A stretch of 42,788 nucleotides of DNA from Verrucomicrobiota bacterium (GTDB taxonomy: Bacteria > Verrucomicrobiota > Verrucomicrobiia > Limisphaerales > CAIMTB01), in the NCBI GenBank assembly GCA_963205105.1, contig CAUJJW010000193.1:1-42788 (forward strand), in the 5' to 3' direction. Below the pieces are notes generated by a model that was not told the origin of the DNA, ran no database searches, and saw only the letters and a program-made list of their open reading frames with translations. Made by a program: the position numbers and the translations under genes. Below, in pieces: positions 42,626 to 42,788 of this stretch (position 1 is its first letter; every line of letters begins with the position of its first letter).

Positions 42626-42788
42626 TGGCGCGAGGAGTGGAGCGGGCGGCCCTCCTCCCGGCCTTCTCCCGGAGGGAGAAGGAGAAGATGCGCCGCGGGT
42701 TTCGGAGGGCTAGGCCGGGCGTCGGCTGGTGCGATTCGCGACGGCTCGGAAGGACGGAATCCAGGCATGTCCCCGAGGCAGGACCCGA
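42616..42788 (+). repeat. Dispersed repeat module B, copy 3, cut by window edge
   Basis: Begins CCATGAACCGTGGCGCGAGG and has the hairpin CCTTCTCCC-GG-AGGGAGAAGG. It then follows copies 1 and 2 (GGGCGTCGGCTGG, GCGACGGCTCGGA) until the window ends. No gene is seen in 42463-42788. Confidence 0.82.

Overview
The window is GC-rich, densely coded DNA from a Gram-negative bacterium. The organism is most likely a member of the Verrucomicrobiota, possibly the Pedosphaera/Limisphaerales branch. This is an inference from gene content: a DUF1080 protein, a secreted FAD oxidoreductase with an N-terminal carbohydrate-binding-like domain, Ig-fold and beta-propeller surface proteins, a membrane-bound PQQ-type propeller, and abundant hairpin-rich intergenic repeats. 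No rRNA, tRNA, CRISPR array, integrase or transposase was seen.

Layout. 1-2921 (minus) is an ABC-2 type exporter: an ATPase and two permeases, the last cut by the window edge. 3037-5074 (plus) holds a PrsW-type membrane protease and a DUF1080 protein. 5149-7388 (minus) is a TetR regulator with a TolC-like outer-membrane protein. It lies near the ABC-2 genes, as in YbhGFSR/CecR-type exporters, but the two plus-strand genes separate them. tyrS (7506-8783) is divergent from this tetR. 8770-16334 (minus) is a complete tripartite exporter: tetR, FtsX/DevC-type permease, ATPase, HlyD adaptor, NodT-type outer-membrane lipoprotein, then a membrane-tethered PQQ-like propeller. Two TGAC-N5-GTCA palindromes, one before tetR and one before the permease, look like the regulator's operators.

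16627-22560 (plus) is a redox and metal locus: a secreted fusion of a CX5R phosphatase with a cytochrome c'-like CxxCH domain, a cytochrome b, a P1B-type metal ATPase with the HEGST signature of the P1B-4 (Co/Fe/Zn) group, and an OmpR/histidine-kinase pair. A PAS-GAF-kinase-receiver hybrid and an OprP/OprO-like porin follow. The second half holds mostly exported proteins: the FAD oxidoreductase, an Ig-containing propeller protein, a beta-helix protein, a glycosidase-like protein, a lipoprotein and an HAD phosphatase. It also holds an Fe-S photolyase and a dicarboxylate symporter.

The most unusual feature is a modular set of intergenic repeats. There is a double-hairpin module (A), a ~240-bp module (B) and a short module (L) that begins with GGTTCATGG and usually ends in CTCTCCATGAACC. 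Every L copy that is followed by a gene on its own strand lies in that gene's 5' leader, downstream of an A or B module. Where L ends in ATG, that ATG is in frame with the following gene. This suggests mobile leader/start-codon cassettes. Module A also lies in frame within the beta-helix ORF.
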